From Enterococcus hirae ATCC 9790 (GTDB lineage Bacteria; Bacillota; Bacilli; Lactobacillales; Enterococcaceae): 64,000 nucleotides of DNA. The position numbers and the translations under genes are program-made. A model generated the notes under the pieces. That model saw only the letters and a program-made list of their open reading frames with translations, did no database searches and was not told where the DNA came from. Positions 19,943 through 29,245 of this stretch are shown piece by piece (position 1 is the stretch's first letter; the number at the start of each line of letters is the position of its first letter). The DNA lies in the NCBI RefSeq assembly GCF_000271405.2, contig NC_018081.1, positions 2,735,478 to 2,799,477 on the forward strand. The letters are read 5' to 3'.

Positions 19943-22081
19943 TTATTTTGCCATGAACATATCGTAGTAAGTGTCCATGATTTCTTTTGCAATGACTAGA
20001 TTCATATGATCTTTTTCATCTAATAAGTTCGGTAGAACGACACTAATTGCAATTTGTGGGTTATCACTCGGACCATAGGCCACGATATTACTATTTACTG
20101 TGGTAATATCTGGATGACCTTCAGCTACAGTTTCGGCTGTACCAGTCTTAGCAGACAAATCCATTTTTGCACTAGCTAAAGGTTTAGCTGTCGTATACGC
20201 ATCTGTTCCATGAACAACTTGATGGAATCCTTCACGAAGGATCGACATATCAGCTGGAGAAATATCAACGGTATCTTCGACTTTTGTTTCCAGCTCTTTT
20301 TTCACCGGACCAAGGTTCCCATTTTCATCATTTCCATAGATTCCCTTGACTAAACGAGGTTGGATTCTCTTACCACCATTGGCTACAGTTGAAGCATACT
20401 GCGCTAATTGGATCGGTGTATAGGTATCAAACTGACCAAAAGCTAAGTCAGTAAAGTTACCTGGTGTGTACCATTGAGCACCATTATCTGCATTAAATTT
20501 CTTCATAAAATCAACAGAACGAGAAATCCCTGGTGATTCATTTGGTAGATCAATCCCAGTTTTTGTTCCTAAACCAAACTGTTTGAACGCTTTACGTAAT
20601 TCTTCATAGGCTTTTGACTCTTCATTTAGTGAAGGAAGTCCCATATTTGGTGTATATTCCAATCCCAGCATTTTCAACGCAACTTTGATCATATACGTAT
20701 TCGATGATAGTTCAAGTGCTTTGACTGCATTGATTGCAATACGCCCGCTTCGATTAAAGACCGAACTCTTTTCAGAAGAGCCTTGTAATTTGATTGGCTC
20801 ATCGACTAACACTTGGTTACCTGAGATCACATTCGTTTGCCAACCAGCAGTTAACGTACCTGCTTTGACTACTGACCCTGGTGTAAAGGCACTAGTAATA
20901 TTCCCCAAAGCATTTTCTGTCAACTCTTTGGACCCTTCTTGGTGGCTAAATCCTGTCATAGCCAATATCTCACCGGTTTGTGGATTCATCGCTACTGCAT
21001 ACGCCCCTGGCGAATAAGTTGCTTTTCCACTATCCACTAATTTTTGGTAGTTTGTCTTTAAGATATTTTCGACTTTGGCTTGGAAATCAGCGTTAAGAGA
21101 CAACATGAGGTTGGACCCTTTTTCACCAGCAAAGATTTCTTTTTGATTCGTTACATTCCCATTACTATCGAGGGTTACTTCATATTGGGTTTTTGTTCCT
21201 TGTAAAACATCTTCATATTGCTTTTCAAGGTAACTTTGTCCCACACGATCATTACGAGAATAGCCTTTAGCTAAGTATTCATCTACTTCATCAGCTGGTA
21301 AACCTTGTTTTTCTGTTGTCACACTACCTAAAATACTTTTGATTGAGTCAGCAGCCGTGTATTGACGTGTCCAGTCGGTTCCTGTGGATACTCCAGGTAG
21401 TTCTGAAGCATGTTCGGAAACAACCGCTAATTCTTGATCAGTCACACCTGAATTTTTGATAAATACCGTGTTCAACTCATACGCGCTATTCATGCGTTTA
21501 AAAATTGTCGCGATTTTTAATTGTTCTTCATTGAAGTTGATTTCACTATCAGTTACTTTGTCAACTAACGCTTTGTATTGATCGCTGGAATCAAGTTGTT
21601 TTTCCTTTGCTGTTAAGCGTTCCGTTGCTTCTTTCAAATGCTTAGGATCAGCTAACCAAAAGTCTTTTTTATCTCGTTCAGTTAAATTTTCATCAACTGG
21701 CACATTGATTAATTGATTTAGTCTTGTCGCTACTTTAAGCAGATCCTCTGCCGTCATTTTTGTTCCTCTGGTGAAAGTAATTGCTTGATTCGCTTGGTTC
21801 GTCACCAATGGTTTACCTGTCGAATCGTAAATCATCCCCCTCGGAGAACTGGTTTGGATCGTTAGCGTCGATGATGATTTCACTTTGGCTTCCATTGCTT
21901 CGCCATTAACGATTTGTAGATAACCTAATCGTGCAATCAATGCGACGAATAATGTAAATATGATGAAAAAAAGAAAATTCAACCGAAAAGGGACATGGGA
22001 ACGTCGAAATGTTTTGTTTTTCGGCTCTTGTGCACCTTTTTTCAATTTATCCATCCATGAATTGTTTAATAGTTTTTTCAT
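19943..22081 (-). CDS. pbp2b: Class B penicillin-binding protein, PBP2b-like transpeptidase
   Basis: Membrane-anchored transpeptidase that cross-links peptidoglycan, 712 residues. A basic cytoplasmic tail (KNKTFRRSHVPFRLN) leads into one membrane helix at about 36-56, then the class B dimerisation/pedestal domain (SSPRGMIYDSTGKPL, LPGVSTGTDWTRQY). The transpeptidase motifs are all intact: PGSVVK with nucleophile Ser near 402, SSN near 457, and KTGT near 645. The overall plan matches PBP2b/PBP2 of the elongation machinery; no PASTA domains, so it is not PBP2x, and it lacks the extra N-terminal domain of low-affinity PBP5. I choose the ATG at 22081; the alternative at 22096 adds five residues, and neither has an ideal binding site. 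Confidence 0.9.
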   Translation of the reverse strand: MKKLLNNSWMDKLKKGAQEPKNKTFRRSHVPFRLNFLFFIIFTLFVALIARLGYLQIVNGEAMEAKVKSSSTLTIQTSSPRGMIYDSTGKPLVTNQANQAITFTRGTKMTAEDLLKVATRLNQLINVPVDENLTERDKKDFWLADPKHLKEATERLTAKEKQLDSSDQYKALVDKVTDSEINFNEEQLKIATIFKRMNSAYELNTVFIKNSGVTDQELAVVSEHASELPGVSTGTDWTRQYTAADSIKSILGSVTTEKQGLPADEVDEYLAKGYSRNDRVGQSYLEKQYEDVLQGTKTQYEVTLDSNGNVTNQKEIFAGEKGSNLMLSLNADFQAKVENILKTNYQKLVDSGKATYSPGAYAVAMNPQTGEILAMTGFSHQEGSKELTENALGNITSAFTPGSVVKAGTLTAGWQTNVISGNQVLVDEPIKLQGSSEKSSVFNRSGRIAINAVKALELSSNTYMIKVALKMLGLEYTPNMGLPSLNEESKAYEELRKAFKQFGLGTKTGIDLPNESPGISRSVDFMKKFNADNGAQWYTPGNFTDLAFGQFDTYTPIQLAQYASTVANGGKRIQPRLVKGIYGNDENGNLGPVKKELETKVEDTVDISPADMSILREGFHQVVHGTDAYTTAKPLASAKMDLSAKTGTAETVAEGHPDITTVNSNIVAYGPSDNPQIAISVVLPNLLDEKDHMNLVIAKEIMDTYYDMFMAK

Positions 22082-22356
22082 AAACTCTCTCATCATTCCT
22101 ATCTTTTTCCTACTTACTGTTATGTTTCATTGTACCTAAATTTCTTGAAATAAAAAAGAAGAAACGAAAATCACTAATAAATTCTTTAACTTATTTCAAG
22201 TTAATATTCTTTTTTTGTTTCACAGGATAAAATCGTGTCAAGTTTTCAAACAATTCAAACCTTTAAAAAAATAAAGTTTTTTATTTAATTTATCATTTTC
22301 TTATCGTGAAACACAACAAATGATATTTTTACTGTGGAAAACTTTTTATAATGCTC

Positions 22357-23205
22357 TTACCGTTTTGAACCAAAGTATCCTTTAATTACTTGTCTGGTTT
22401 CACGAACTTTTTCCTTCAACTGTTCATTCTTTGTCATATATAAATAAAAAATAATATCGATAGTAACAAACTGAGCCAGCAAAGAATTTGTAGCAGCGCT
22501 TCGATTGGTAATTTCCTTTGGACGTGAGGTTTGTACAACAACATCCGCCAACTTACTTAAAGGATTATTTCCAAATTGCGTTAAAGCAATTACCTCAATG
22601 CCTAAATCTTTTGCGATTTCTCCAACTGCTACGACATCCGCGCTACTACCAGAATTGGAGACTAACCATAATACTTTTTTGGTTTCATTGCTTACTAATT
22701 GAGGAAGTAAAACATGGATATCTTTTTCAAAAATAATGGGTTTGCCTACTCTAGACCATTTTTGCAAAATGTCTTCCACCACTAAAGATGAAGCGCCCAC
22801 GCCATATAAAAAGACTGTTTCAGCACTTTCCAGGGTCTCAACCACTTCTTGAATTTTTTCTTCATTTAAAATGTCCACCGTTTCTTTGATTGCCACTTGC
22901 GCATTATTTCCCAAAATGTGTTTGATCGAATAAAATGATTCGTTTGGGTGAATATCACTGAAGCCTTCAACGATACCGGTTTGTAACTCGGTCGAAATAT
23001 TTATTTTGAAGTCAGTCAAACTTTGAAACCCAATTTTTTTGGAAAATCGGACAACTGTGGGCGCACTTAACCCAGCAGCTTCTGCTAACTCGTTCGCAGT
23101 CATCGTGGGAATTTTTTCTACATTTTTGATGATATAATCAGCGAGCTTTTTTTCAGTTGAAGAATACTCCTCCATCATGCTCTCAATACGGCTAATAACG
23201 CTCAT
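22357..23205 (-). CDS. MurR/RpiR family transcriptional regulator
   Basis: 282-residue regulator. The N-terminal HTH_6 domain (about 1-77) includes MTANELAEAAGLSAPTVVRFSKKIGFQSLTDFK. The C-terminal SIS domain (about 105-270) binds phosphosugars: VFLYGVGASS, VLWLVSNSGSSADVV and IEVIALT are visible. The start is the ATG at 23205 after AAGGAAGTGAG. Members respond to sugar phosphates such as MurNAc-6-P, GlcN-6-P or ribose-5-P; no sugar-catabolic gene adjoins, so effector and targets are unknown. It lies upstream of the PBP gene, separated by 275 nt that contain no terminator; a link to cell-wall amino-sugar supply is conceivable but unproven. Confidence 0.88.
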   Translation of the reverse strand: MSVISRIESMMEEYSSTEKKLADYIIKNVEKIPTMTANELAEAAGLSAPTVVRFSKKIGFQSLTDFKINISTELQTGIVEGFSDIHPNESFYSIKHILGNNAQVAIKETVDILNEEKIQEVVETLESAETVFLYGVGASSLVVEDILQKWSRVGKPIIFEKDIHVLLPQLVSNETKKVLWLVSNSGSSADVVAVGEIAKDLGIEVIALTQFGNNPLSKLADVVVQTSRPKEITNRSAATNSLLAQFVTIDIIFYLYMTKNEQLKEKVRETRQVIKGYFGSKR

Positions 23206-23250
23206 TTGTCTCACTTCCTTTTTCTCTTCCAGTCTAGCTAAGTATACCAT

Positions 23251-23566
23251 ATCCCACTAATAAGATCGTGACGTCTGACAAGAAATTTTGTCATCATCTG
23301 TAAATAAATGTTGGAGAAAAAGTATGAAGCTAAAAAATAATTGATGAGGTTCGGCTACAGCAATAGAGCCCAAGGCAAGCCTTGGACTCTTAGATAAAAG
23401 ATTAATTTTTCAAGAAGAATGGACGATTGCAGCTCCTGGTTATCCTATCATTCATATGATAGTTGCACTCTTTATCATGAAAATTTTGTTGTCTCACGTT
23501 GAATACTCTTGATAGAAGTCACGAGTATTGAACTCCAATTTATAAATTGATGTCATGAAATAACTT
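23251..23566. other. Intergenic region with a hairpin, no gene
   Basis: About 315 bp. The only structure is the dyad GAGCCCAAGGC-AA-GCCTTGGACTC at 23367-23390, with no T run on either strand, and a smaller dyad CTATCA-6 nt-TGATAG near 23443-23461. A TATACT preceded by TGG at about 23244-23252 may be the -10 for the RpiR-type gene. Confidence 0.4.
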
Positions 23567-24420
23567 TTAGAGTTGGTGTTCCGCATGTGCTGCTCCTAAT
23601 TGATTCCTAGAAGTTGAGAAGTTCATAGCATTTTGGATTTTCTCACTTATTCGTGCTAGTCTTTCTTCTTTAGTATTCTCGAATGGTTGTATTGATCGAC
23701 TGAAAAGTTGTTCTGGCATATCATTTCTATTTGTCGATCTTGCTAATATTTGTTCCATTGTTAACAACACTTGTTTTTCTTCATATTTTTCTTGCTGTAT
23801 TTTTTCTACTACTATTTTATTTAGGTCTTGATTCCTCATTTTTTGGCTATTGGAATATAACAGTCGGTTGAAAAACTGCTTAAACAAATTTTTTCTGAGA
23901 CCAAGTTTAGTCTGCTCTTCATTTCTTTGTTTCATTTTGATTTTCGTTATAGGTAAAATATTCTCCATTTCAGTCTTAGCACGAGGAGCTATTTCGATTT
24001 GATTCGTAAAATTACTTTTATGAGGAATCAAAGTTGTTTTGAACGCACGAATTTTTGTTGCCATTCTTTTCCGATCGTTTCTTATGTAACTGATCATTTT
24101 TATTCTGAAAGAGCGGTCAAGTTTATGGATTTCCTGGTAAGTATTATTCAGTACTTTCTCAAGCGTAGAAAAATCTCGCCTAATCAATTCCAACATTCGT
24201 TTAGCGGGACCAACGGACTTCGAATTTTTTTGATTCGTGGATTTATGTTGACTCCTTTGTTTAATCGCATGTTCAATTTTTACGATTAAATTTACTGCTA
24301 AGTTCTTTTTTTATGATTGGCTTGTTTTGACTGCATTTCGTTTGTTTGCTCGCTTAACTCATTTTGAGCTACGTTATTTCCTTTTTTATTTAGCCTTTTA
24401 TTTGTAAAAAAAGTTCCCAT
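23567..24420 (-). CDS. Unknown basic protein, apparent 1-nt frameshift
   Basis: I do not recognise this gene. An excellent AAAAAGGAGGG precedes the ATG at 24420, but that frame stops after 40 codons; the remaining 209 residues are open in the next frame without a binding site. One extra A in the A7 run (plus-strand T7, 24306-24312) joins both parts into 284 residues. The protein is lysine/arginine-rich, hydrophilic, without signal peptide or membrane segment, with helical charged stretches (KIEHAIKQRSQHKSTNQKN; EKIQQEKYEEKQ) and a C-terminus AAHAEHQL. Composition suggests a nucleic-acid- or phage-related or coiled-coil scaffold protein, but nothing more can be said. Upstream lies an extended -10 (TGC TATTAT, 24451-24456). 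It is monocistronic, between thrS and the RpiR-type gene. Confidence 0.6.
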
Positions 24421-24597
24421 TTTCAACCCTCCTTTTTCCTTTTCAACCTAATAATAGCATAAGATGAAAGGCTTGCTTATTCATCTTTTCGTAATTTCAG
24501 AAAAAAAGATTCTCATTATCGCTTTGTTGTTTCAAATTGCACGCTTTAGCTTTAACTCTTAAAAAGATATGGGAGAAGCGTAACAATCCGCTTAGTA

Positions 24598-24648
24598 AAA
24601 AACCGATGGTATCAAAAATCGTTTTCGATTTTCGACACCATCGGTTTG
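24598..24648 (-). terminator. Terminator of thrS
   Basis: An 11-bp stem AAACCGATGGT / ACCATCGGTTT extended by the inner complementary TCGAAAATCG/CGATTTTTGA part, followed on the minus strand by TTTTTTACT; about 45 nt after the thrS stop. Confidence 0.88.
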
Positions 24649-24693
24649 ATCTTACATTCTAGGGTAGTCAGGTCACTTTTTCGACTATTGAAA

Positions 24694-26634
24694 TTAACCT
24701 TGTCTACTATAATTTTGGACTTCAGCAACCATCGCATCAACGAACATGTTGAGATCTTCTACTGAAGTTTCTTTGCTTCCATATCGGCGAATATTGACCG
24801 TTGCATCAGCTACTTCTTTATCACCAACGACTAGTTGATATGGTATTTTTTGTGTTTGTGATGCACGAATCTTATAACCCATTTTTTCATTGCGGTCATC
24901 TACTTCAACACGTAGACCTTTCATTTGTAGACGTTCCTTGATTTCATAAGCATAGTCACTATGCGCTTCAACTGAAACAGGAATGATTGTTGCTTGGATT
25001 GGTGCTAACCAAGTTGGGAAAGCTCCTTTGTAAACTTCAGTTAAATAAGCAACAAAACGTTCCATCGTTGAAACGATCCCACGGTGGATAACTACTGGAC
25101 GATGTGTATTTTCGCCATCTTCACCAACATAAGTTAAATCAAAGCGTTCTGGAAGCAAGAAGTCTAATTGGATCGTTGATAATGTTTCTTCTGTTCCTAA
25201 AGCTGTTTTGACCTGAACATCCAATTTTGGACCATAGAAAGCAGCTTCTCCTTCTGCTTCGAAGTAATCCAATTCCAATTCATCCATTGCGGCTTTTAAC
25301 ATCACTTGCGCTTTTTCCCACATAGCATCATCATCAAAATATTTATCCGTGTTGTTCGGATCGCGATAGCTCAAACGGAAACGATAGTCTGTAATATTGA
25401 AGTCAGCGTAAACTGCGACCATCAATTCCAACGTACGTTTAAACTCATCTTTGATTTGATCAGGACGTACAAAGGTATGCCCATCGTTCAATGTCATTTC
25501 ACGAACACGCTGTAAACCTGATAGCGCACCTGATTTTTCGTAACGGTGCATCATGCCTAGTTCAGCGATACGGATTGGTAATTCGCGGTAGGAATGGATC
25601 GCATTTTTATAGACCATCATATGATGCGGACAGTTCATCGGACGAAGAACTAACATTTCACCATCACCCATATCCATTGGTGGGAACATGTCTTCTTGGT
25701 AATGATCCCAGTGACCTGATGTTTTATACAATTCTACATCTCCCATGATTGGTGTGTAGACATGTTGGTAACCTAAGCTGATTTCTTTATCAACGATATA
25801 ACGTTCAATTGTTCGACGAATCGTTGCACCTTTAGGTAACCAGAATGGTAAGCCTGAGCCAACTTGTGGTGATACCATAAATAGATCTAGTTCTTTTCCT
25901 AATTTACGGTGGTCTCTTTCTTTTGCTTCTTCACGTAGACGAATAAATTCTTTTAAGTCTTTTTTATCAAAGAATGCTGTCCCATAGACACGTTGCATCA
26001 TTTGATTGTTTGAATTTCCACGCCAGTAAGCTCCAGCTACAGATAATAGTTTGAAGACTTGGATACGACCGGTTGATGGGACATGTGGTCCACGGCATAA
26101 ATCAATAAATTCTCCTTGTTGATAAGCAGTGATTACTTCCTCATCTGGTAATTCACTGATCAATTCTACTTTATAAGGATCACTTGCAAAGATTTCCAGA
26201 GCTTCTTCTTTAGAAAGAACTTTACGTTCGATCGGTAAGTTTTCTTTCACGATTTTCATCATTTCTGCTTCGATTGCTGGAAGATCTTCGGCACTGATTT
26301 GGTTTTCACCGTTGTCTGTGTCATAGTAAAATCCTGAATCGATTGCTGGTCCGACACCGAAATGGATATTTGGGTACAAGCGTCTCATAGCTTGTGCCAT
26401 CAAATGTGCGGTTGAGTGACGTACCAATGCTAATGCATCTTCGTGGTCAGGTGTAACGATCTCGATTGATGCATCTTCTTCGATGCCACGATTCAAGTCA
26501 ATCAATTGACCGTTCACTTTACCGGCTAATGCTTTTTTAGCTAAACTTTTGGAAATACTTGCAGCAATCTCAGCAGTCGTGATTCCCGCATCAAACTCTT
26601 TCACTGCGCCATCTGGAAAAGTAATTTTTATCAT
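24694..26634 (-). CDS. thrS: Threonyl-tRNA synthetase
   Basis: Class II aminoacyl-tRNA synthetase charging tRNA-Thr, 646 residues, a homodimer with a zinc ion in the active site. Domains: N-terminal TGS ([16 protein letters not shown]), the second editing domain with [16 protein letters not shown] and the C...H motif region, then the catalytic core with class II motif 2 ([20 protein letters not shown], zinc ligands Cys in RPMNCPHH and His) and motif 3, and a C-terminal anticodon-binding domain ([17 protein letters not shown]). The start is the ATG at 26634 behind AAAGGAGG. Controlled by the T-box leader immediately upstream. Confidence 0.97.
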   Translation of the reverse strand: MIKITFPDGAVKEFDAGITTAEIAASISKSLAKKALAGKVNGQLIDLNRGIEEDASIEIVTPDHEDALALVRHSTAHLMAQAMRRLYPNIHFGVGPAIDSGFYYDTDNGENQISAEDLPAIEAEMMKIVKENLPIERKVLSKEEALEIFASDPYKVELISELPDEEVITAYQQGEFIDLCRGPHVPSTGRIQVFKLLSVAGAYWRGNSNNQMMQRVYGTAFFDKKDLKEFIRLREEAKERDHRKLGKELDLFMVSPQVGSGLPFWLPKGATIRRTIERYIVDKEISLGYQHVYTPIMGDVELYKTSGHWDHYQEDMFPPMDMGDGEMLVLRPMNCPHHMMVYKNAIHSYRELPIRIAELGMMHRYEKSGALSGLQRVREMTLNDGHTFVRPDQIKDEFKRTLELMVAVYADFNITDYRFRLSYRDPNNTDKYFDDDAMWEKAQVMLKAAMDELELDYFEAEGEAAFYGPKLDVQVKTALGTEETLSTIQLDFLLPERFDLTYVGEDGENTHRPVVIHRGIVSTMERFVAYLTEVYKGAFPTWLAPIQATIIPVSVEAHSDYAYEIKERLQMKGLRVEVDDRNEKMGYKIRASQTQKIPYQLVVGDKEVADATVNIRRYGSKETSVEDLNMFVDAMVAEVQNYSRQG

Positions 26635-26679
26635 TAAAATAGCCTCCTTTGATTTTTTGATTGAATGAGTTGACACCAA

Positions 26680-26935
26680 TAAAAAAGTCCCAGCACCTCA
26701 TAAAAGAGATACTAGGACGAAAGATTCGTGGTTCCACCTAATTTCGAACGTTTACACGTTCCTTGAGCGTTATAACGGTACGACCGCCTTTGTTTCAACA
26801 AAGGTTTCGAAAGTGGTCATCCTTTGGTTTTCTTCTGGAAAAGTTTCAGCCTGGCTTTTCCTCTCTTATCGAAGACTCTCAAATTCAGTTGTCTTTCTCA
26901 TCAATCAACTATGTGTTTATTTAACCACTAATAAA
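26680..26935 (-). promoter_or_regulatory. T-box riboswitch, threonine specific
   Basis: Leader upstream of thrS. The T-box core reads AGGTGGAACCACGA on the minus strand near 26730-26745, followed by the competing terminator hairpin (GTCCTAGTATCTC with GAGGTGCTGGGAC) and a T6 run at 26680-26686. Upstream in stem I, an ACC codon follows GGATG near 26816-26822, a plausible threonine specifier. Uncharged tRNA-Thr would bind ACC and the UGGA bulge, stabilise the antiterminator and turn on thrS. Confidence 0.92.
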
Positions 26936-26960
26936 AAGAAAAATCAAGTGTGGGTGTGAC

Positions 26961-27140
26961 TTATTTTTTCCATTCACCATTTACACCATAAGTGCCTTTT
27001 TTCATTTCATTGATAATCACATGGATATGTTCTTTTGGTGCTTGGGTATTTTTATGAACAGCTTCTGTAATATCTTTCATCATATTTTCTAATTGTTCTG
27101 GACTACGTCCTTCAACTAGTTCTACGTGTACAAATGGCAT
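26961..27140 (-). CDS. 4-oxalocrotonate tautomerase family protein
   Basis: A short gene of 59 codons. It begins [20 protein letters not shown] and ends [11 protein letters not shown]. The Pro immediately after Met is the catalytic general base of this family once Met is removed, and the Arg in EGRSPEQ corresponds to Arg11. AAAGGAG precedes the ATG at 27140 by 8 nt. The family forms hexamers of about 60 residues and catalyses keto-enol tautomerisation; many single copies in Firmicutes (YwhB-like) have no known physiological substrate, and no aromatic-degradation genes are nearby. It lies between the thrS T-box and the P-type ATPase gene. Confidence 0.9.
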   Translation of the reverse strand: MPFVHVELVEGRSPEQLENMMKDITEAVHKNTQAPKEHIHVIINEMKKGTYGVNGEWKK

Positions 27141-27253
27141 TGTCTCGTCTCCTTTTAATGATTGCTATCTTAAATGTAAGTGGTCTTTTCAACCCTTCTT
27201 CTATGCTATGATCATACCGCAAAAAAAGCAAAGAGAAAAGGTCTTTTCTGATG

Positions 27254-29047
27254 TTACGTGTGGGATCGCTCATTTTTAGCCCGCAACGCACTTAAAATCG
27301 AAACAGTGTCTACCACTTCTTGGAGAACCGCTCCAAACAAAGCGGGGATTACACCCGTACTAGCAACCAGCATTAAAAAAACACAAATAAAAATACCGAT
27401 TAAAACAGATTGTTTCGCTACTTTCATCGTATCTCTGGAAATCGTTATAGCAGTAGCAACTTTTGTCAAATCATCTTTTAGTATCACCGCATCAGCACTT
27501 TCGCTAGCTGCCGTTGATCCGTGTGCGCCCATGGCTATTCCAACATCTGCGATCGTCAAAGCTGGAGCATCGTTGACCCCATCGCCCACCATCGTTACGG
27601 GACGTTCACTTTCGGGAATACTCTCAAGGATATTCAATTTGTCCTGCGGCAAACAACGAGCATGAACAGCCGTGAGCCCAACCTCCTTTGCAATTGATTC
27701 AGCGATAGCCGGTCCATCCCCTGTGATCATCATCAAATCCGCTACACCCATTGTTTTCAATTGTTCAATCGTTGCTTGTGCTTCTGGACGCAGCACGTCT
27801 GAAAATAAGATCGTACCCGAAAAATGGTCATCAATTGCAACATAGATAGCTGTTTTAGTAGATTGGCTTTCTTTGGCACCGACAAATGAAGCTCTGCCAA
27901 CTTTAACGAAATGTCCATCTACTCTAGCTTGTATTCCTTGCCCCGTGATCTCTTTTAATTCATTCACTGGCAATAACTTTTCGTTATCGACTTCATGGAC
28001 TAGTGATCGGGCTAAGATATGACTTGATTCTTGTTCAGCACTTGCCGCATAGACCAAGAGCGTTTCTGATGTTACACCAGCTTCTGGATGAATACTTGCT
28101 ACTTCGAGGACCCCTTTAGTGATGGTACCCGTTTTATCAAATGCAACTGTCTTGGTTCGTGCTAATTTTTCCACAGCAGTTCCTGTTTTGATGACGATTC
28201 CGTTTTTACTTGAACGACTCATTCCAGCCACTAAAGCAATCGGTGCAGCTAAAATCAAAGGACAAGGTGAAGCAACAACGAGAACTTCTGCGAAACGAAC
28301 AGGATTCTTCGTGACCCACCAGGAAATACCTCCGATTAAATAAGCGATCAATGTAAAAGGCACCGCATAGCGATCCGCTAAGCGAACAAAATGAGCTGGT
28401 TTTTCTTTTGATTCTTCGACCAATTTAATAATTTGTTGGTATTGACTATCAGCTGCTCTTCTTTCAACGATCATTTGAACGGAACCGTCCCCATTGACTG
28501 AGCCAGACATCAGTTCATCGCCTGCTTTTTTTAATACAAGTTTGGCTTCACCCGTTAATGAAGACTCATCAAATTGCGACTCTCCTTTCACTACCTTTCC
28601 GTCAACGGGCACTAATTCTCCTGGTTTCACCACTAATAAATCATTGATCTCAACAGCTTCTACTGGAATATCTTTCAATTGGTCATTCATCAATTGATGC
28701 GCTGTGCGTGGTGTATTGTCCAATAAAGTTTGCAATTCTCGACTAGCTTTTTTATTGGCATAGTCTTCCAAACTGTCTCCGCCAGTCAACATGATCAGGA
28801 TCATCAAACTAGCCCAGTACTCTCCTACCACTAATGTCGCAACAATCGCTGTAATAGCAAGAATGTCCACACCATATTTACCTGAACGTAATGTTTTAAT
28901 CATCTCAATAAACATAAAGAAAGCCAAAATACCACCCGTGATCGCGATAATCAGAAATGCAAGTGTGGGTCGTTTAAAAATAAATTCGCAAATAAGTGCC
29001 GTCATTCCTATCAAAACGGTGATTGAAAACTTTTTAAAATGTGTCAT
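27254..29047 (-). CDS. P1B-type heavy-metal ATPase with SPCPL motif
   Basis: Metal-exporting ATPase, 597 residues, membrane. It has no N-terminal HMA metal-binding domain. Actuator motif DESSLTGEA, the membrane metal-site motif ASPCPLILAAPIA near residue 262, phosphorylation motif AFDKTGTITKG (Asp near 303), and hinge GDGVNDAPAL are all present. SPC in place of CPC puts it outside the classic Cu/Zn/Cd pumps and nearer the Fe/Co/Mn group (P1B-4; PfeT, FrvA, PmtA types), which export iron or cobalt in related bacteria; this is inference. The start is the ATG at 29047 behind AGGGAG; the GTG at 29056 lies within that site. No metalloregulator gene adjoins it, and a PerR or Fur box is not obvious. 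Confidence 0.88.
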   Translation of the reverse strand: MTHFKKFSITVLIGMTALICEFIFKRPTLAFLIIAITGGILAFFMFIEMIKTLRSGKYGVDILAITAIVATLVVGEYWASLMILIMLTGGDSLEDYANKKASRELQTLLDNTPRTAHQLMNDQLKDIPVEAVEINDLLVVKPGELVPVDGKVVKGESQFDESSLTGEAKLVLKKAGDELMSGSVNGDGSVQMIVERRAADSQYQQIIKLVEESKEKPAHFVRLADRYAVPFTLIAYLIGGISWWVTKNPVRFAEVLVVASPCPLILAAPIALVAGMSRSSKNGIVIKTGTAVEKLARTKTVAFDKTGTITKGVLEVASIHPEAGVTSETLLVYAASAEQESSHILARSLVHEVDNEKLLPVNELKEITGQGIQARVDGHFVKVGRASFVGAKESQSTKTAIYVAIDDHFSGTILFSDVLRPEAQATIEQLKTMGVADLMMITGDGPAIAESIAKEVGLTAVHARCLPQDKLNILESIPESERPVTMVGDGVNDAPALTIADVGIAMGAHGSTAASESADAVILKDDLTKVATAITISRDTMKVAKQSVLIGIFICVFLMLVASTGVIPALFGAVLQEVVDTVSILSALRAKNERSHT

Positions 29048-29245
29048 ATTGTTCACTCCCTACAATTTTAGGATACTGACTTAGAACTAGAATGAAAACT
29101 ATTTACACTTAACTGAAAACAACTCTCACTCTCATTGATTTTCTTCTTTCACTTTCCTTCAAACAAATAGTCAAAGATACCTTTTTCTCACTTTTTGTGC
29201 TATACTTTTAATTCGTTATTTACGGCGGAAGGAGTAATATACGCA

